A stretch of DNA of 64,000 nucleotides from Croceibacterium_B sp963811255 (GCA_963811255.1 CAWEQI010000001.1:186001-250000); one strand, 5' to 3'. Counted from the first letter of the stretch, positions 1 to 8,694 are shown. The notes: generated by a model not told the origin, from the sequence alone. Translations and numbers: made by a program.

Positions 1-666
1 ATGGAATTCCTCACCCAGCAAAACAAGCGCAACGCCGGCGACAACGAGGAGCGCGCCGCCCCCCGCGGCACGATCAGCGCCGAGGGCAAGGACGTGATCG
101 TCATCGGCGGCGGCGATACCGGCTCGGACTGCGTCGGCACCTCGAACCGCCAGGGCGCGAAGAGCGTCACGCAGATCGAGATCATGCCGATGCCGCCGGA
201 AAAGGAGAACAAGGCGCTCACCTGGCCCGACTGGCCGATGAAGCTGCGCACCTCGTCGAGCCACGAGGAAGGCGTCGAGCGCGACTGGTCGGTCCTGACA
301 AAGGAAGTCTGTGGCGAGGATGGCCGCGTCACCGGCCTCAGGTGCGTGCGGGCCGACTGGTCGGAAGGCAAGCTCAACGAAGTGCCGGACAGCGAGTTCG
401 TCATCCCCGCCGACCTGATCCTGCTGGCGATGGGCTTCACCGGCCCGCGCAAAGCTGGGATGCTGGCGCAAAGCGGGGTCGAGCTGACGGAGCGCGGCAA
501 CGTCGCCGCCAACACCGACGATTATCGCACCAGCGAAGACATGATCTTCGCCTGCGGCGACATGCGCCGCGGTCAGTCGCTGGTCGTCTGGGCGATCCGC
601 GAAGGCCGCCAGGCCGCCCGTGCGGTGGACGAGGCGCTGATGGGAGTGACGGAGCTGCCGCGTTAA
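1..666 (+). CDS. gltD: Glutamate synthase small subunit, C-terminal part (partial at window edge)
   Basis: This is the NADPH/FAD-side subunit of glutamate synthase, which feeds electrons to the large subunit so that glutamine and 2-oxoglutarate become two glutamates in the cytoplasm. The visible 221 residues are the C-terminal part. A dinucleotide-binding loop (VIGGGDTGSD) lies near residue 35, and the ending with FACGDMRRGQSLVVWAI followed by a GRQAAR helix is typical of GltD and related FAD oxidoreductases. Full-length GltD is about 480 residues, so the ATG at base 1 is an internal methionine and the gene continues to the left. It ends just before a hairpin at 669-692. Identification is firm; the true start is not visible. 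Confidence 0.93.
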   Translation: MEFLTQQNKRNAGDNEERAAPRGTISAEGKDVIVIGGGDTGSDCVGTSNRQGAKSVTQIEIMPMPPEKENKALTWPDWPMKLRTSSSHEEGVERDWSVLTKEVCGEDGRVTGLRCVRADWSEGKLNEVPDSEFVIPADLILLAMGFTGPRKAGMLAQSGVELTERGNVAANTDDYRTSEDMIFACGDMRRGQSLVVWAIREGRQAARAVDEALMGVTELPR

Positions 667-668
667 AG

Positions 669-692
669 CCCTCTCCCCTTCAGGGGAGAGGG
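669..692. terminator. GC-rich hairpin after gltD (terminator or REP-like repeat)
   Basis: A perfect 10-bp inverted repeat (CCCTCTCCCC ... GGGGAGAGGG) with a TTCA loop starts three bases after the gltD stop. A related purine-rich half (CTGAAGGGGAGAGA) recurs at 773-786, before the end of the next, opposite-strand gene. There is no T-run, so it may be a REP-like repeat used as a bidirectional 3'-end structure rather than a classical terminator. Motifs of this CTCCCCTTCAGGGGAG kind are common between convergent genes in GC-rich proteobacteria. Confidence 0.6.
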
Positions 693-795
693 TTGGGAGA
701 GGGGGAGTCGCGCGCCTCGGCCCCTCTCAACTTCGGCTAGCGAGCAAGCTCGCAAGCCTTCGTATCTGTCCCTGAAGGGGAGAGAGCAATACGAC

Positions 796-2148
796 TCATC
801 CGGCAACCACCGACCGCAGCGCCTCGAAGCCATCAGGATCGAACGCGGTCCCGACATCAGCCGCCATCACTGCCAGCGCCTGATCCACCGCCATCGCCGC
901 GCGATGGGGGCGCTCGCTGGTGAGCGCGCCGAACACGTCGCACAAGGTGATGATCCGCGTCTCCAGCGCGATCGTCCCGTCGTCGAGGCCCAGGGGATAC
1001 CCCTTGCCGTCGAGCCGCTCGTGATGCGCGGCGGCAATCGGCGCGAGGTTGGCGAACTCGCCGATGCTGCCGAGAATCACTTGGCTGTAGCCGGCGTGGG
1101 CGCGCATCTCACGCCATTCGCCGTCGTCGAGCTTGCCCGGCTTTTCGAGGATCGCGCTCGAGACGCCCAATTTGCCGATGTCGTGCAGCAGCGCGCCGCG
1201 CCGCAGGCGCCGGAGCCGCGCGGGGACCACGCCCATCCGCCTTCCGAGCCGCTCCGCCAGCTCCGCCACCTGACCGGAGCGACCCGCCGTGAACGGGCTC
1301 TTGGCGTCGGCCACCTGGCCGAACGCGGCGGCGATAGCGTCGAGGTAGTCTTCGTCAACCTCCAACGTCTCGTCGGGGGCCATCGCGTTGACCCGCAGGG
1401 CCACGATCGAGGATTCGAGCTGCGCCCAGAAGGGCTGCCGCTCGGCCATCCTGATGAATACGCGAACCAGTTCCGGGTCGAGCCAGCTGCCGGCGCGACG
1501 GACGATCGCTTCGACCGCCACTTGCCGCCCGCCGGCCCGGTGGAACACGTCGGCGACCTGCGCCAGCAGCGCCACGCGCGAGTGCAGCGGGATCGCCTCC
1601 CCGCGAAAGCCGCCGGGCCGGCCGGAACCGTCCCAATGCTCGTCGAGCCGGTAGATGCCCCGCGCGACCAGCTCGCCGAAGCGAAGCTCGCGCGCGATCT
1701 CGGCTCCGCGGGTGCAGCGCGTTTCGGTAAGTTCGCGGGCGATGGCCGTGCCGTTCGCCAGCACGCGAACGAGCGAAGCGGCGCGGCGGCTCGCCGGAGC
1801 GCCGCGGGCCGCGTTGCCGAGCACGAACTTCAGCGCGACGGCCCGGCCGGGCGCGGTGACCTTCCACGCCCGCTTGAAGGCGCGATCGTCCGTCCGGAAC
1901 AGCGCGTGCACCCGCGCGGCGTTGCTGCTGCCGCCGAGGTCCTTAAGCAGCGTCGTGTAGTAGATCAGGCCCGCAGTGCTCTCGTCGAGCCGGAGCTCCC
2001 GCGCTATCATCGCAGCGATGAAGCAGCAGCGCACCGAATGGCCTTGCGGCTGGCCCTCGGCCAGATCGAGCGCATAAGTGAGCGCCCCGATCACTTCGGA
2101 CCGCCGAACCTCGCCGACTCGGCGGAAAACCAGGGCCTCGTGCTGCAT
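796..2148 (-). CDS. HD-GYP domain cyclic-di-GMP phosphodiesterase
   Basis: A 450-residue protein with two HD-type halves. The C-terminal half (about residues 300-445) carries the full HD-GYP signature: HDIGKLGVS with the metal-binding HD, then HHERLDGKGYP with the GYP motif, then a CDVFGALTSERPHR segment. HD-GYP enzymes hydrolyse c-di-GMP, often to GMP, in the cytoplasm. The N-terminal half (about residues 20-220) looks like a second HD domain, but its signature is decayed (LLKDLG and LDEHWDGSGRPGG), so it is probably structural or regulatory. No membrane segment or sensor domain is evident. It is convergent with gltD and lies upstream of the MarR gene on the same strand with a gap of about 90 bases. 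Together with the GGDEF-EAL and PilZ genes further on, it points to c-di-GMP signalling in this region. Confidence 0.88.
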   Translation of the reverse strand: MQHEALVFRRVGEVRRSEVIGALTYALDLAEGQPQGHSVRCCFIAAMIARELRLDESTAGLIYYTTLLKDLGGSSNAARVHALFRTDDRAFKRAWKVTAPGRAVALKFVLGNAARGAPASRRAASLVRVLANGTAIARELTETRCTRGAEIARELRFGELVARGIYRLDEHWDGSGRPGGFRGEAIPLHSRVALLAQVADVFHRAGGRQVAVEAIVRRAGSWLDPELVRVFIRMAERQPFWAQLESSIVALRVNAMAPDETLEVDEDYLDAIAAAFGQVADAKSPFTAGRSGQVAELAERLGRRMGVVPARLRRLRRGALLHDIGKLGVSSAILEKPGKLDDGEWREMRAHAGYSQVILGSIGEFANLAPIAAAHHERLDGKGYPLGLDDGTIALETRIITLCDVFGALTSERPHRAAMAVDQALAVMAADVGTAFDPDGFEALRSVVAG

Positions 2149-2240
2149 CTATCGTTTGATAAAGGGCGATACTTAGGGCTTGGCGCACGAGACCGGTTAC
2201 TCCCGGGCGGAGGCAATACGTTAAGGCGAGGTTTCCCGGC

Positions 2241-2693
2241 TCAATCGAGCGCCGCGTTGGCCCGGTCGAGCAGCTCGAGCAGCTTGCGATGATCGTTCGC
2301 GCCGAGCGCGTCGCGGACCTTGCTCTCGCCGGCAGCGAGACGGGCCAGCATCACCTTCATCGTCGCCTCGCCTTCGGGCGTGACCGTAAGATTATTGCGC
2401 CGCCGGTCGCTGGCCGAACGGTCGCGGGCGGCCAGGCCGCGCGTCTCCAACTGGTCGACGATTCCGACCAGGGCCGACTTGTTGACCCCCGCCGCCTTGG
2501 CCAGCGCCGTCTGGCTCGAACCGGGATTGGCGGCGATCAGCGACAGCACGGTGAGCGATCCGGTCGGCAGCCCGAATTCCTCGAGCGCGGCGATCGAACG
2601 CGCGGCAAGGGCGTTGCGCAGCAGCCGCACGCGCGGGCCGACGGCGTTGCCCAGCTGCCCCCATTCATGCCCGCTCTGCCCCCGCTTCGCCAT
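2241..2693 (-). CDS. MarR-family transcriptional regulator
   Basis: A 150-residue winged-helix repressor-type protein. The middle holds the DNA-binding segment (SQTALAKAAGVNKSALVGIVDQLETRGL) and the wing with DRSASDRRRNNLTVT, both typical of MarR. MarR dimers usually sense small phenolic or oxidant ligands and repress a neighbouring divergent gene. I chose the ATG at 2693, which has AAGG just upstream; a GTG five codons earlier is also open. The gene is divergent from the dioxygenase gene starting at 2780, with only 86 bases between the starts, so control of that gene is a reasonable inference. The ligand cannot be read from the sequence. Confidence 0.88.
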   Translation of the reverse strand: MAKRGQSGHEWGQLGNAVGPRVRLLRNALAARSIAALEEFGLPTGSLTVLSLIAANPGSSQTALAKAAGVNKSALVGIVDQLETRGLAARDRSASDRRRNNLTVTPEGEATMKVMLARLAAGESKVRDALGANDHRKLLELLDRANAALD

Positions 2694-2779
2694 GCGCCTT
2701 GCTCGCACCGGCGAAGGGGTTTTGCAACCGTTGCCTGAGTGAACTATTCTGTCCGCGAACCATTCGCAGGAGTCCCCCG

Positions 2780-3700
2780 ATGCAGGTCAATCCGCTCCAC
2801 CCGCTGTTCGCCGCCGAGCTGGTCGGCGCCGACCTCACCCAGCCGCCCGACGAGGAACTGGTGCGCACGGTCGAGGAGGCGATGGCGCAATACGGCGTCC
2901 TCGCCATCCGGGATGCGGATATCTCCGACGAGCAGCACAAGGACTTCAGCCGCGCCTTCGGTCCGCTGGAGATTCCCAGCCGGGCCAAAGGCGCCGATCG
3001 GCCGGTCGGCACGCGGCCGATCACGCCGGGCATCTTCTACGCCGGCAATCTCGACCATAACGACGAGATCATCCCGTACGGATCGGACCCCAAGAGTCTC
3101 GCCAAAGGGGCCGAACGGTTCCACACCGATTCGAGCTTTCATGAGATGCCGACCAAGTGGTCGTTGCTCCACGGCGTCGAAACCCCGCCGCCGAGCGTCG
3201 GGGGCGACACCTGGTTCGTCGACGCGCGCGCGGCCTACGACGACCTCAGCGACGCGATGAAGGCGCGGATCGAAAATCTCGTCGGCCTCCACGACTTCTG
3301 GCAAGGCCGCAAGCTGGCCGGGTTCAAGGCCGAGATCACGCCCGAGATGCGGCTGGTGATCCCGTTCCCGACAGTCAAACACCCGCTCGTGCGGACGATG
3401 CCCTATGGCCGCAAGTCCCTCTACGTCGGCGGCCATTGCTTCGGCATCGAAGGCATGGGCGCCGAGGAGGGCCTGGCGCTAGTCGAGGAGCTTTACGCTT
3501 ACGCGACGCAGGAGAAGTACATCTACCGCCATCACTGGCGGCGGTGGGACCTGGTCATCTGGGACAACCGCTGCACGATGCACGCCGCTACGCCACTGTT
3601 ATCGGACGAGTATCGCCGCGACATGCGACGAACGACGATCAACGAAAGCGGCCCGGAAACCAGCGCTTACGAATGGATGCGCCTGGCCGACGCGGCCTAA
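2780..3700 (+). CDS. TauD/TfdA-family Fe(II)/2-oxoglutarate dioxygenase (first copy)
   Basis: A 306-residue cytoplasmic non-heme iron dioxygenase of the TauD/TfdA family, which couples 2-oxoglutarate decarboxylation to hydroxylation of a small substrate. The iron triad is visible: HTDSSF gives the HxD pair near residue 118, and the distal His lies in the TMHAAT segment. The 2-oxoglutarate-binding Arg is in RRDMRRTT near the end. The start at 2780 is chosen because GCAGGAG lies just upstream and the open frame before it codes for unlikely sequence. It is divergent from the MarR gene and overlaps the stop of a second, convergent family member by 4 bases. The substrate (taurine, 2,4-D-like or other) is not predictable from sequence alone. 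Confidence 0.88.
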   Translation: MQVNPLHPLFAAELVGADLTQPPDEELVRTVEEAMAQYGVLAIRDADISDEQHKDFSRAFGPLEIPSRAKGADRPVGTRPITPGIFYAGNLDHNDEIIPYGSDPKSLAKGAERFHTDSSFHEMPTKWSLLHGVETPPPSVGGDTWFVDARAAYDDLSDAMKARIENLVGLHDFWQGRKLAGFKAEITPEMRLVIPFPTVKHPLVRTMPYGRKSLYVGGHCFGIEGMGAEEGLALVEELYAYATQEKYIYRHHWRRWDLVIWDNRCTMHAATPLLSDEYRRDMRRTTINESGPETSAYEWMRLADAA

Positions 3701-4584
3701 GCGGCGATCGGCTCGCGCACCGTGCCGACGTGGGTGCCGGGCGGCGACTTGACGGTGGTGCGGTGCATGTCGCGGCGGTGGTTGACGTCGTCGTAATCGC
3801 CGCCGCGGTGGAGCGAGGCGAGGTTATCCCAGATCGACATATCGCCCGGCCGGTACATGATCGAGAACACGTATTGCGGCTGGGTCACCCAGGCGATCAG
3901 CTCGTCGATCAGCGCGCGGCCTTCGGCTCGGTCCATGCCGACGATCTCGCGCGCGTGGCTGCCGACGTAGAGCGTCTTGCGGCCGGTGATCGGGTGCGTC
4001 AGCACGACCGGCTGGCGCACCGCGGGCATCGCGTCGATCTCCTCCTCGGTATACGGCATCCCGGCGCGCCGCCGCGACCAGGCGTGGACGTGCTCGGCCT
4101 CGAGGCCCTTGAGCTTGTCCTTCATCGTTTGCGGCAAGTCGTTGTAAGCGCTGCGGGAATCGGCAAACCAGGTCGCCCCGCCCGCCGGCGGCGCCTCGAC
4201 GCAGCGCAGCAGGCTCCAGCCCGACTTCTGCGCCACAAAGCTGGTGTCGGTATGCCACAACCGGTCGCCGCGCTTGTGGAGACGCGTGCGCTCGTCGCTG
4301 ACGATCTCGCCGTGCTGGTCGAGATTTCCGGCGTCGAACATTTCCGGCAGGCTAAAGCGGGATTTCGACAGCATCGACGGGGCGCTGAACAGGTTTCCGA
4401 AGATGCGGCTGAAGGCGACGTGGCTTGCGTCGTCGAGCCCGGTGTCGCGCCATACGGTGACGCCCCATTGGTACTGCGCCTGACGGATCGCTTCGGCGGT
4501 GTCCTCGTCGAGCGGCCGCGTTAGGTCGACGCCGGACAGCTCGGCCCCGAAGCGCGGCAGGATCGGCTCGACTTTCAGCGGCAT
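3697..4584 (-). CDS. TauD/TfdA-family Fe(II)/2-oxoglutarate dioxygenase (second copy)
   Basis: A 295-residue relative of the preceding dioxygenase on the opposite strand. The HxD pair is in LWHTDTSF near residue 138, the distal His in ASLHRGGDYD, and the co-substrate Arg in RRDMHRTTV. The two proteins align along their whole length (both open with NPLHPLFAAEL- or EPILPRFGAEL-like segments), but they are clearly diverged, so they probably act on different substrates. The genes are convergent, with stop codons overlapping by 4 bases (3697-3700). Family assignment is safe; the substrate is unknown. Confidence 0.87.
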   Translation of the reverse strand: MPLKVEPILPRFGAELSGVDLTRPLDEDTAEAIRQAQYQWGVTVWRDTGLDDASHVAFSRIFGNLFSAPSMLSKSRFSLPEMFDAGNLDQHGEIVSDERTRLHKRGDRLWHTDTSFVAQKSGWSLLRCVEAPPAGGATWFADSRSAYNDLPQTMKDKLKGLEAEHVHAWSRRRAGMPYTEEEIDAMPAVRQPVVLTHPITGRKTLYVGSHAREIVGMDRAEGRALIDELIAWVTQPQYVFSIMYRPGDMSIWDNLASLHRGGDYDDVNHRRDMHRTTVKSPPGTHVGTVREPIAA

Positions 4585-4630
4585 CGTTGTCTCCCGGAAT
4601 CGTTCGGAAGCTAAACCACTTCGCCTGGCC

Positions 4631-5308
4631 TCACCAGTCTATCGCGCCGCGGTCGTTTGCGTTCAGGAAGGCATTTGTTTTGCTGAACGGCTTGGAGCCG
4701 AAGAATCCCGAGTGCGCCGACAGCGGGCTGGGATGCGGACTGGTGAGGACGAGATGGCGGCTGTTGTGCGCCAGTTGCGGCACGTTGAGCGCCTTCTTGC
4801 GGGCGTGGCTGCCCCAGAGGATGAACACGCTGGGGGTATCGCTTGCGGCGACCGCCGCCACCGCGGCATCGGTGATCGCGTCCCAGCCTCTCCCCGCGTG
4901 ACTCCCCGCCCGGCCCGCTTCGACCGTGAGCGAATTGTTGAGCAGCAGCACGCCCTGGCGTGCCCAGTGCTCGAGGTTGCCTGTTTGGCGTCGGGCGATC
5001 CCGAGGTCGCTTTCCAGCTCCTTGTAAATGTTGAGCAGCGAGGGCGGGATCGGCACGCCGTCGGGCACCGAGAAGCACAGGCCGTGCGCCTGTCCGGGCC
5101 CGTGGTAGGGGTCCTGGCCGAGGATCACCACCTTGACCGACTCGAGCGGGGTCAGCTCGAGCGCCTTGAGGCGCGTGCCGCGCGGCGGGTAGATCGTCCG
5201 CCCGCGCTCTTCCTCGGCGCGCAGCCAGCCGCCCAGGCGACGGCTTTCGGGCAGCGTCAGCACCGGCTCCAGCGCCGGGCGCCAGCTGTCGGGAACCGTG
5301 TCGGCCAT
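4631..5308 (-). CDS. ung: Uracil-DNA glycosylase (family 1)
   Basis: Removes uracil from DNA as the first step of base-excision repair. The 225-residue length fits family 1. The water-activating loop GQDPYHG places the catalytic Asp at residue 66, the uracil-binding NNSLTVE segment is near residue 125, and the minor-groove loop SPHPSPLSA carries the second catalytic residue, His. The protein ends normally shortly after the SGFFGSKPFS segment. It is divergent from the RNase D gene, whose chosen start is at 5388. Confidence 0.96.
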   Translation of the reverse strand: MADTVPDSWRPALEPVLTLPESRRLGGWLRAEEERGRTIYPPRGTRLKALELTPLESVKVVILGQDPYHGPGQAHGLCFSVPDGVPIPPSLLNIYKELESDLGIARRQTGNLEHWARQGVLLLNNSLTVEAGRAGSHAGRGWDAITDAAVAAVAASDTPSVFILWGSHARKKALNVPQLAHNSRHLVLTSPHPSPLSAHSGFFGSKPFSKTNAFLNANDRGAIDW

Positions 5309-5387
5309 GCCACGCCATAACGCCCGTGAAACGGGCGCTCCAAGCGCCTCTTCCCCTGTTTCCCCAATGTCATTAAGGGCAACCTTA

Positions 5388-6005
5388 ATGGCTGTTCATT
5401 TTCATGAAGAAGACCTGCCCGCAGGCGTGCTCGCGCCGGGGCCTGTCGCCGTCGATACCGAGACTATGGGGCTGGTCACGCCGCGCGACCGGCTGTGCGT
5501 GGTGCAGATCGCCGACGGACAGGGCGACGAGCACCTTGTGCGCTTCGCCAACGGCAGCCGCTACGACGCGCCGAACCTGAAGGCGGTGCTGGCCGATCCC
5601 GGGCGGCTCAAGCTGTACCATTTCGCCCGCTTCGACCTCGCGGCGATCGAGCATTATCTCGGCGTCGTCGCCGCGCCGGTGTTCTGCACCAAGATCGCCA
5701 GCAAGCTCACCCGCACCTACACCGATCGACACGGCCTCAAGAACCTGGTCAACGAACTGCTCAACGAAGACATTTCCAAGCAGCAGCAATCGAGCGACTG
5801 GGGGGCGCCGGAGCTGTCGGACGCCCAGCGCGAGTATGCCGCCTCCGACGTGCGCCACCTCCATCGGCTGCACGACATCTTCGTCGAGCGGCTGCAGCGC
5901 GAGGGGCGAATGGAACTGGCTCAGGCCTGTTTCGATTTCCTTCCTGCACGGGCGCGGCTGGACATCGCCGGCTGGGCCGACCGCGACATCTTCAGCCACG
6001 ACTAA
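5388..6005 (+). CDS. rnd: Short-form ribonuclease D (DEDDy 3'-5' exonuclease)
   Basis: A 205-residue 3'-5' exoribonuclease of the DEDDy superfamily, likely to trim tRNA or other structured RNA 3' ends. The motifs are in order: VDTETMGL (D and E), HFARFDLAAI (second D), and YAASDVRHLHRL with the Tyr and last Asp. There is no C-terminal HRDC domain, so this is the short form common in alphaproteobacteria rather than the roughly 370-residue E. coli type. The ATG at 5388 is preferred because AAGGG lies about 9 bases upstream. The 30 codons of open frame before it overlap the start of ung and look non-coding. It is followed after 26 bases by lptC, so the three genes may be co-transcribed. Confidence 0.88.
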   Translation: MAVHFHEEDLPAGVLAPGPVAVDTETMGLVTPRDRLCVVQIADGQGDEHLVRFANGSRYDAPNLKAVLADPGRLKLYHFARFDLAAIEHYLGVVAAPVFCTKIASKLTRTYTDRHGLKNLVNELLNEDISKQQQSSDWGAPELSDAQREYAASDVRHLHRLHDIFVERLQREGRMELAQACFDFLPARARLDIAGWADRDIFSHD

Positions 6006-6031
6006 GGGTTGATGCCTTAGGGACCGGTCGC

Positions 6032-6688
6032 ATGACTGCTCAGGCAGACCAGATCAGGAACCGCCGCCGGGCTTTTGCCGCGCCGGGCAGTCCGCTCGAC
6101 CGGATCGTGCGCTGGCTGGCGATCGGGCTGCCGGCGCTGGTCGGAGTGGTCGTCGCGCTGATGGTGGTGACACCACTCGGCCCGCGCGGCGAGGTGAGCT
6201 TCCTGCTCAACCGCAACAAGGTAGCCACCGCGCCCAACCGGCTGTTCGTCAACAACGCCGTCTATCGCGGCGAGGACCAAAAGGGCCGGCCGTTCTCGCT
6301 CACCGCCGGGGAGGCGGTGCAGCACTCGGCCCGCGAGCCGGTGGTCGAGATGCGCAACCTGATGGCCCGGATGCAACTCGAGCAAGGCCCGGCGCAACTC
6401 GCCGCGCAAGCCGGCAGCTATAACTACGACACCCAGAAGGTGTCCGTGCCGGGCGAAGTCAGCTTCGTGGCGGCCGACGGCTACCGGATGACGACGAGCG
6501 GGGTTTCAATCGATCTCGACGACAAGACCATGACCGGCAGCGGCGGGGTTTCCGGCGCGGTTCCCGCGGGCACGTTTTCGGCGGATTCGATCCATGCCGA
6601 CCTCGCAAATCGCACTGTCTCGCTGCAAGGCCACGCCCGCCTGCGGATGGTGCCGGGCAAGATGGGCACGATGAAGGTTCCGCGATGA
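6032..6688 (+). CDS. lptC: LPS export ABC transporter periplasmic protein LptC
   Basis: A 218-residue bitopic inner-membrane protein that links the LptBFG transporter to the periplasmic LptA bridge in lipopolysaccharide transport. A single membrane anchor lies at about residues 26-46, followed by a periplasmic beta-jellyroll region with repeats such as GEDQKGRPFSLTAGEAVQ and SGVSIDLDDKTMTGSGGV, as expected of LptC. I start it at the ATG at 6032 because the longer open frame upstream is antisense-like sequence overlapping the RNase D gene. It overlaps lptA by 4 bases (ATGA at 6685), which indicates translational coupling. Confidence 0.9.
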   Translation: MTAQADQIRNRRRAFAAPGSPLDRIVRWLAIGLPALVGVVVALMVVTPLGPRGEVSFLLNRNKVATAPNRLFVNNAVYRGEDQKGRPFSLTAGEAVQHSAREPVVEMRNLMARMQLEQGPAQLAAQAGSYNYDTQKVSVPGEVSFVAADGYRMTTSGVSIDLDDKTMTGSGGVSGAVPAGTFSADSIHADLANRTVSLQGHARLRMVPGKMGTMKVPR

Positions 6689-7278
6689 GCGCTTCCCCCG
6701 CTTCGCCCCACAGGCTAGGGCAGGCGCCGATGCCCGCTCGCCCGTTTCTTGCCAAGCTCGCCCTGCGCGGCCTCGCCGCCGGCGCCCTGGCGGGCACGCT
6801 GGCCGCGCTGGCGTTCGGCTCGCAAGCGGGAGCGCAGGGCATCGGCGGCTTCAATTCCGACCAGCCGGTGAACTATTCCGCCGACCGGATAGAGCTGCAG
6901 GACAAGCAGAACCGGGTCGTGTTGTCGGGCGACGTAGTGGTAAACCAGGGCGACCTCCGGCTCAGCGCCGCGCGCATGAACGTGGCCTACACCAACAACG
7001 GCGGGGTCAAGATCCAGCGGATCGACGCCACCGGCGGGGTCGTCGTCAGCCGCGGCAACGAGCGGGCCAGCGGCGCCGCCGGGGTCTACGACTTCAACCG
7101 GCGGGTGATCGTGCTATCGGGCGGCGTTCACCTGCAGCGCGGCAGCGACGCGCTCAACGGCGGCCGCCTGACGATGGATCTCAAGACCGGCCTTTCGACC
7201 GTCGACGGCGGCGGCGCCGGCGCGCCCGGCACCAACGGCCGCGTCAGCGGGACGTTCACCGTTCCCAAGCAGGGGTAG
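6685..7278 (+). CDS. lptA: LPS transport periplasmic protein LptA
   Basis: A 197-residue exported OstA-like protein that forms the periplasmic bridge carrying lipopolysaccharide from LptC to LptD. An extended signal peptide ends near AGAQG (residue 52). The mature part has the beta-jellyroll repeats seen in LptA, such as NYSADRIELQDKQNRVVLSGDVVVNQGD followed by RRVIVLSGGVHLQRGSD. Translation probably starts in the ATGA overlap with lptC, although an ATG 15 codons in (6730) would give a more ordinary signal peptide. lptB would be expected next but is absent, because the recognisable operon stops here and the sparse region begins. Confidence 0.9.
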   Translation: MSASPASPHRLGQAPMPARPFLAKLALRGLAAGALAGTLAALAFGSQAGAQGIGGFNSDQPVNYSADRIELQDKQNRVVLSGDVVVNQGDLRLSAARMNVAYTNNGGVKIQRIDATGGVVVSRGNERASGAAGVYDFNRRVIVLSGGVHLQRGSDALNGGRLTMDLKTGLSTVDGGGAGAPGTNGRVSGTFTVPKQG

Positions 7279-7865
7279 CGTCGATCGGCAGCAGTCCGTG
7301 CAGGGGGGTGTTTTGCGCAATGATGCAAAACAACCCCATGCACAGTAGGACAGAGACGAGCTTCCGCGTCTCGTCGACGCGCCTTTGGCATAACATGAAG
7401 TGAACATCGTCGGTAGGTGTCCCACACTGGTCAGGGCAGCGCATGCGTCGTACCGCTTTGCCTTACCCAGGTGCCAAGCCGCCATCGAAGCGCCGCTCGT
7501 GCACTCTGGCTCGCGCGCCGCGTCTTTAAGCTACGCAAGGCGGGGCTTGTCCGTCGCCTCGCGCGAGGTCAGCAAGAGTACTGCCGTACCGAGATGAAGG
7601 GGCAGCCGCCAACCCGCAACACTGCAATTAGGCAACACGATGACTGCTATCCAGAGTCGGGCTTCGAGAGAAACGGCACTGAGAGGGGGCAGCCTCGGGC
7701 TAAAGCAGATCCCGAATAGCGCGCGGCGAAATAGCTTGCGTCGGAGCATAGAGCAAGTGAGGGGACCTTTCTCAAAGATAAACTAGACCGTGGCTAACAA
7801 GAGACTCATGAAACTCTTCCTTTGTAGGGGTTGCAACTGGCGCGTGCATTGCCACATGCTTGAAC
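7279..7865. other. Non-coding stretch after lptA, with a hairpin
   Basis: I see no convincing gene here. An inverted repeat close to the lptA stop (7303-7316 against 7325-7337, GGGG-TG-TTTTGC with GCAAAAC-AA-CCCC) could end transcription, but no T-run follows it. A second small inverted repeat (GACGAG/CTCGTC) lies near 7352-7371. The rest is featureless and marks the left edge of the sparse region. Confidence 0.4.
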
Positions 7866-8390
7866 ATGAACGATGAACCTTATGATCTGCCCGCCCTGGA
7901 TGCCGCGTCGAAGCGGCGACATCCTGTTGCACCCGCCGACGAATGGTCGAGAATCGACAAGCTTTCGCCGGAACTGCGCCGAGCCGTAGAGCTTGCAAGA
8001 AGCTTTGAATTCACTGCCGCCCTCGGCGGCGTGGCTCGCGGTCTTCAGGAAGACAGCCAAGGACGTGTCTTCTCGGCACTCGACCGGATGGCAAGTCTCG
8101 ATCCACAGGACGCAGCCGAATCAATGCTAGCGGAGACGATGGTTTGCACTCAATCCGCGCTGCTGGCCCATATGGCAGCCGCGCACGACGCTGGATTGGG
8201 CTCGCGACGTTCGGAAGTTCTCTGGAACCGTGTTGAGCGGCTTACGACAGGGTACATCAAAGCCATGACCACGTTAGACAAGCGCCGCGGTACGGGGCAC
8301 CAAAAGGTGACGGTTGAACTTGTCGACGTCGGTCCGGGCGGAAATTCGATTGTCGGTAATGTCGAAACAGGCGCGAAAGCTCGGAACTGA
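7866..8390 (+). CDS. Conserved hypothetical protein (partner of the HGG protein)
   Basis: A 174-residue soluble, mainly helical protein with no domain I can name. It ends with a basic patch KRRGTGHQKVTVELV followed by a Gly/Asn-rich tail (GGNSIVGNVETG). From memory, proteins of this layout, with tails of the type KVTVxxVxVxxGGxxIVGNV, occur widely in sphingomonads and rhizobia next to a short cysteine-containing HGG protein, as here. The ATG at 7866 is chosen over the TTG two codons before it. Function is unknown; the pair is often found in variable or phage-like regions, but I see no phage structural genes here. Confidence 0.65.
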   Translation: MNDEPYDLPALDAASKRRHPVAPADEWSRIDKLSPELRRAVELARSFEFTAALGGVARGLQEDSQGRVFSALDRMASLDPQDAAESMLAETMVCTQSALLAHMAAAHDAGLGSRRSEVLWNRVERLTTGYIKAMTTLDKRRGTGHQKVTVELVDVGPGGNSIVGNVETGAKARN

Positions 8391-8445
8391 TGTGCGCTCG
8401 CGCGGCCTCGCCACGCTGTGGGAGAGTCTAGTGGCCGGCGATCAC

Positions 8446-8694
8446 ATGAGAAACACTGATGGCATGCGCAGTGCCCCCCGGTGCGGAGCAACGACGCGCA
8501 AGGGATCGCCGTGTGAAGCGCCGGCGGTCAGCGGAAGGCAGCGCTGCCGCATGCACGGCGGCAAAAGCTCTGGCGCGCCAATGGGAAATCGGCGCGCTTT
8601 GAAGCATGGCTTGTTCACGCGCGAGATGATCGAGAGCCGCAAGCAGGTGAATGCTCTCCTCAGAGATTTCCATAGCGCTCTGAAATCTCTCTAG
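8446..8694 (+). CDS. Small CxxC...HGG protein, conserved hypothetical
   Basis: An 82-residue protein with a compact pattern: two cysteines (RCGATTRKGSPC), then RCRMHGGKSSGAP and MGNRRALKHG. The C-C-C-H arrangement could bind a metal. This pattern recurs in many alphaproteobacterial and phage genomes beside the gene upstream. Its function has not been established as far as I know. The open frame extends upstream to 8314 and overlaps the preceding gene. I chose the methionine at 8446, close to the conserved part; ATGs at 8359 and 8464 are alternatives. No strong ribosome-binding site settles the start. Confidence 0.6.
   Translation: MRNTDGMRSAPRCGATTRKGSPCEAPAVSGRQRCRMHGGKSSGAPMGNRRALKHGLFTREMIESRKQVNALLRDFHSALKSL

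Noticed and set aside
904..2292. A long plus-strand open frame (462 residues) across the HD-GYP gene
   Set aside because: It is antisense to a protein with clear HD-GYP motifs, and its translation is rich in Arg, Ala, Gly and Pro and lacks any motif. Such long antisense frames are expected in GC-rich DNA.
3157..4524. A plus-strand open frame of 455 residues across the two dioxygenase genes
   Set aside because: It overlaps two genes with complete catalytic motifs in other registers, and its translation has no resemblance to a protein family.
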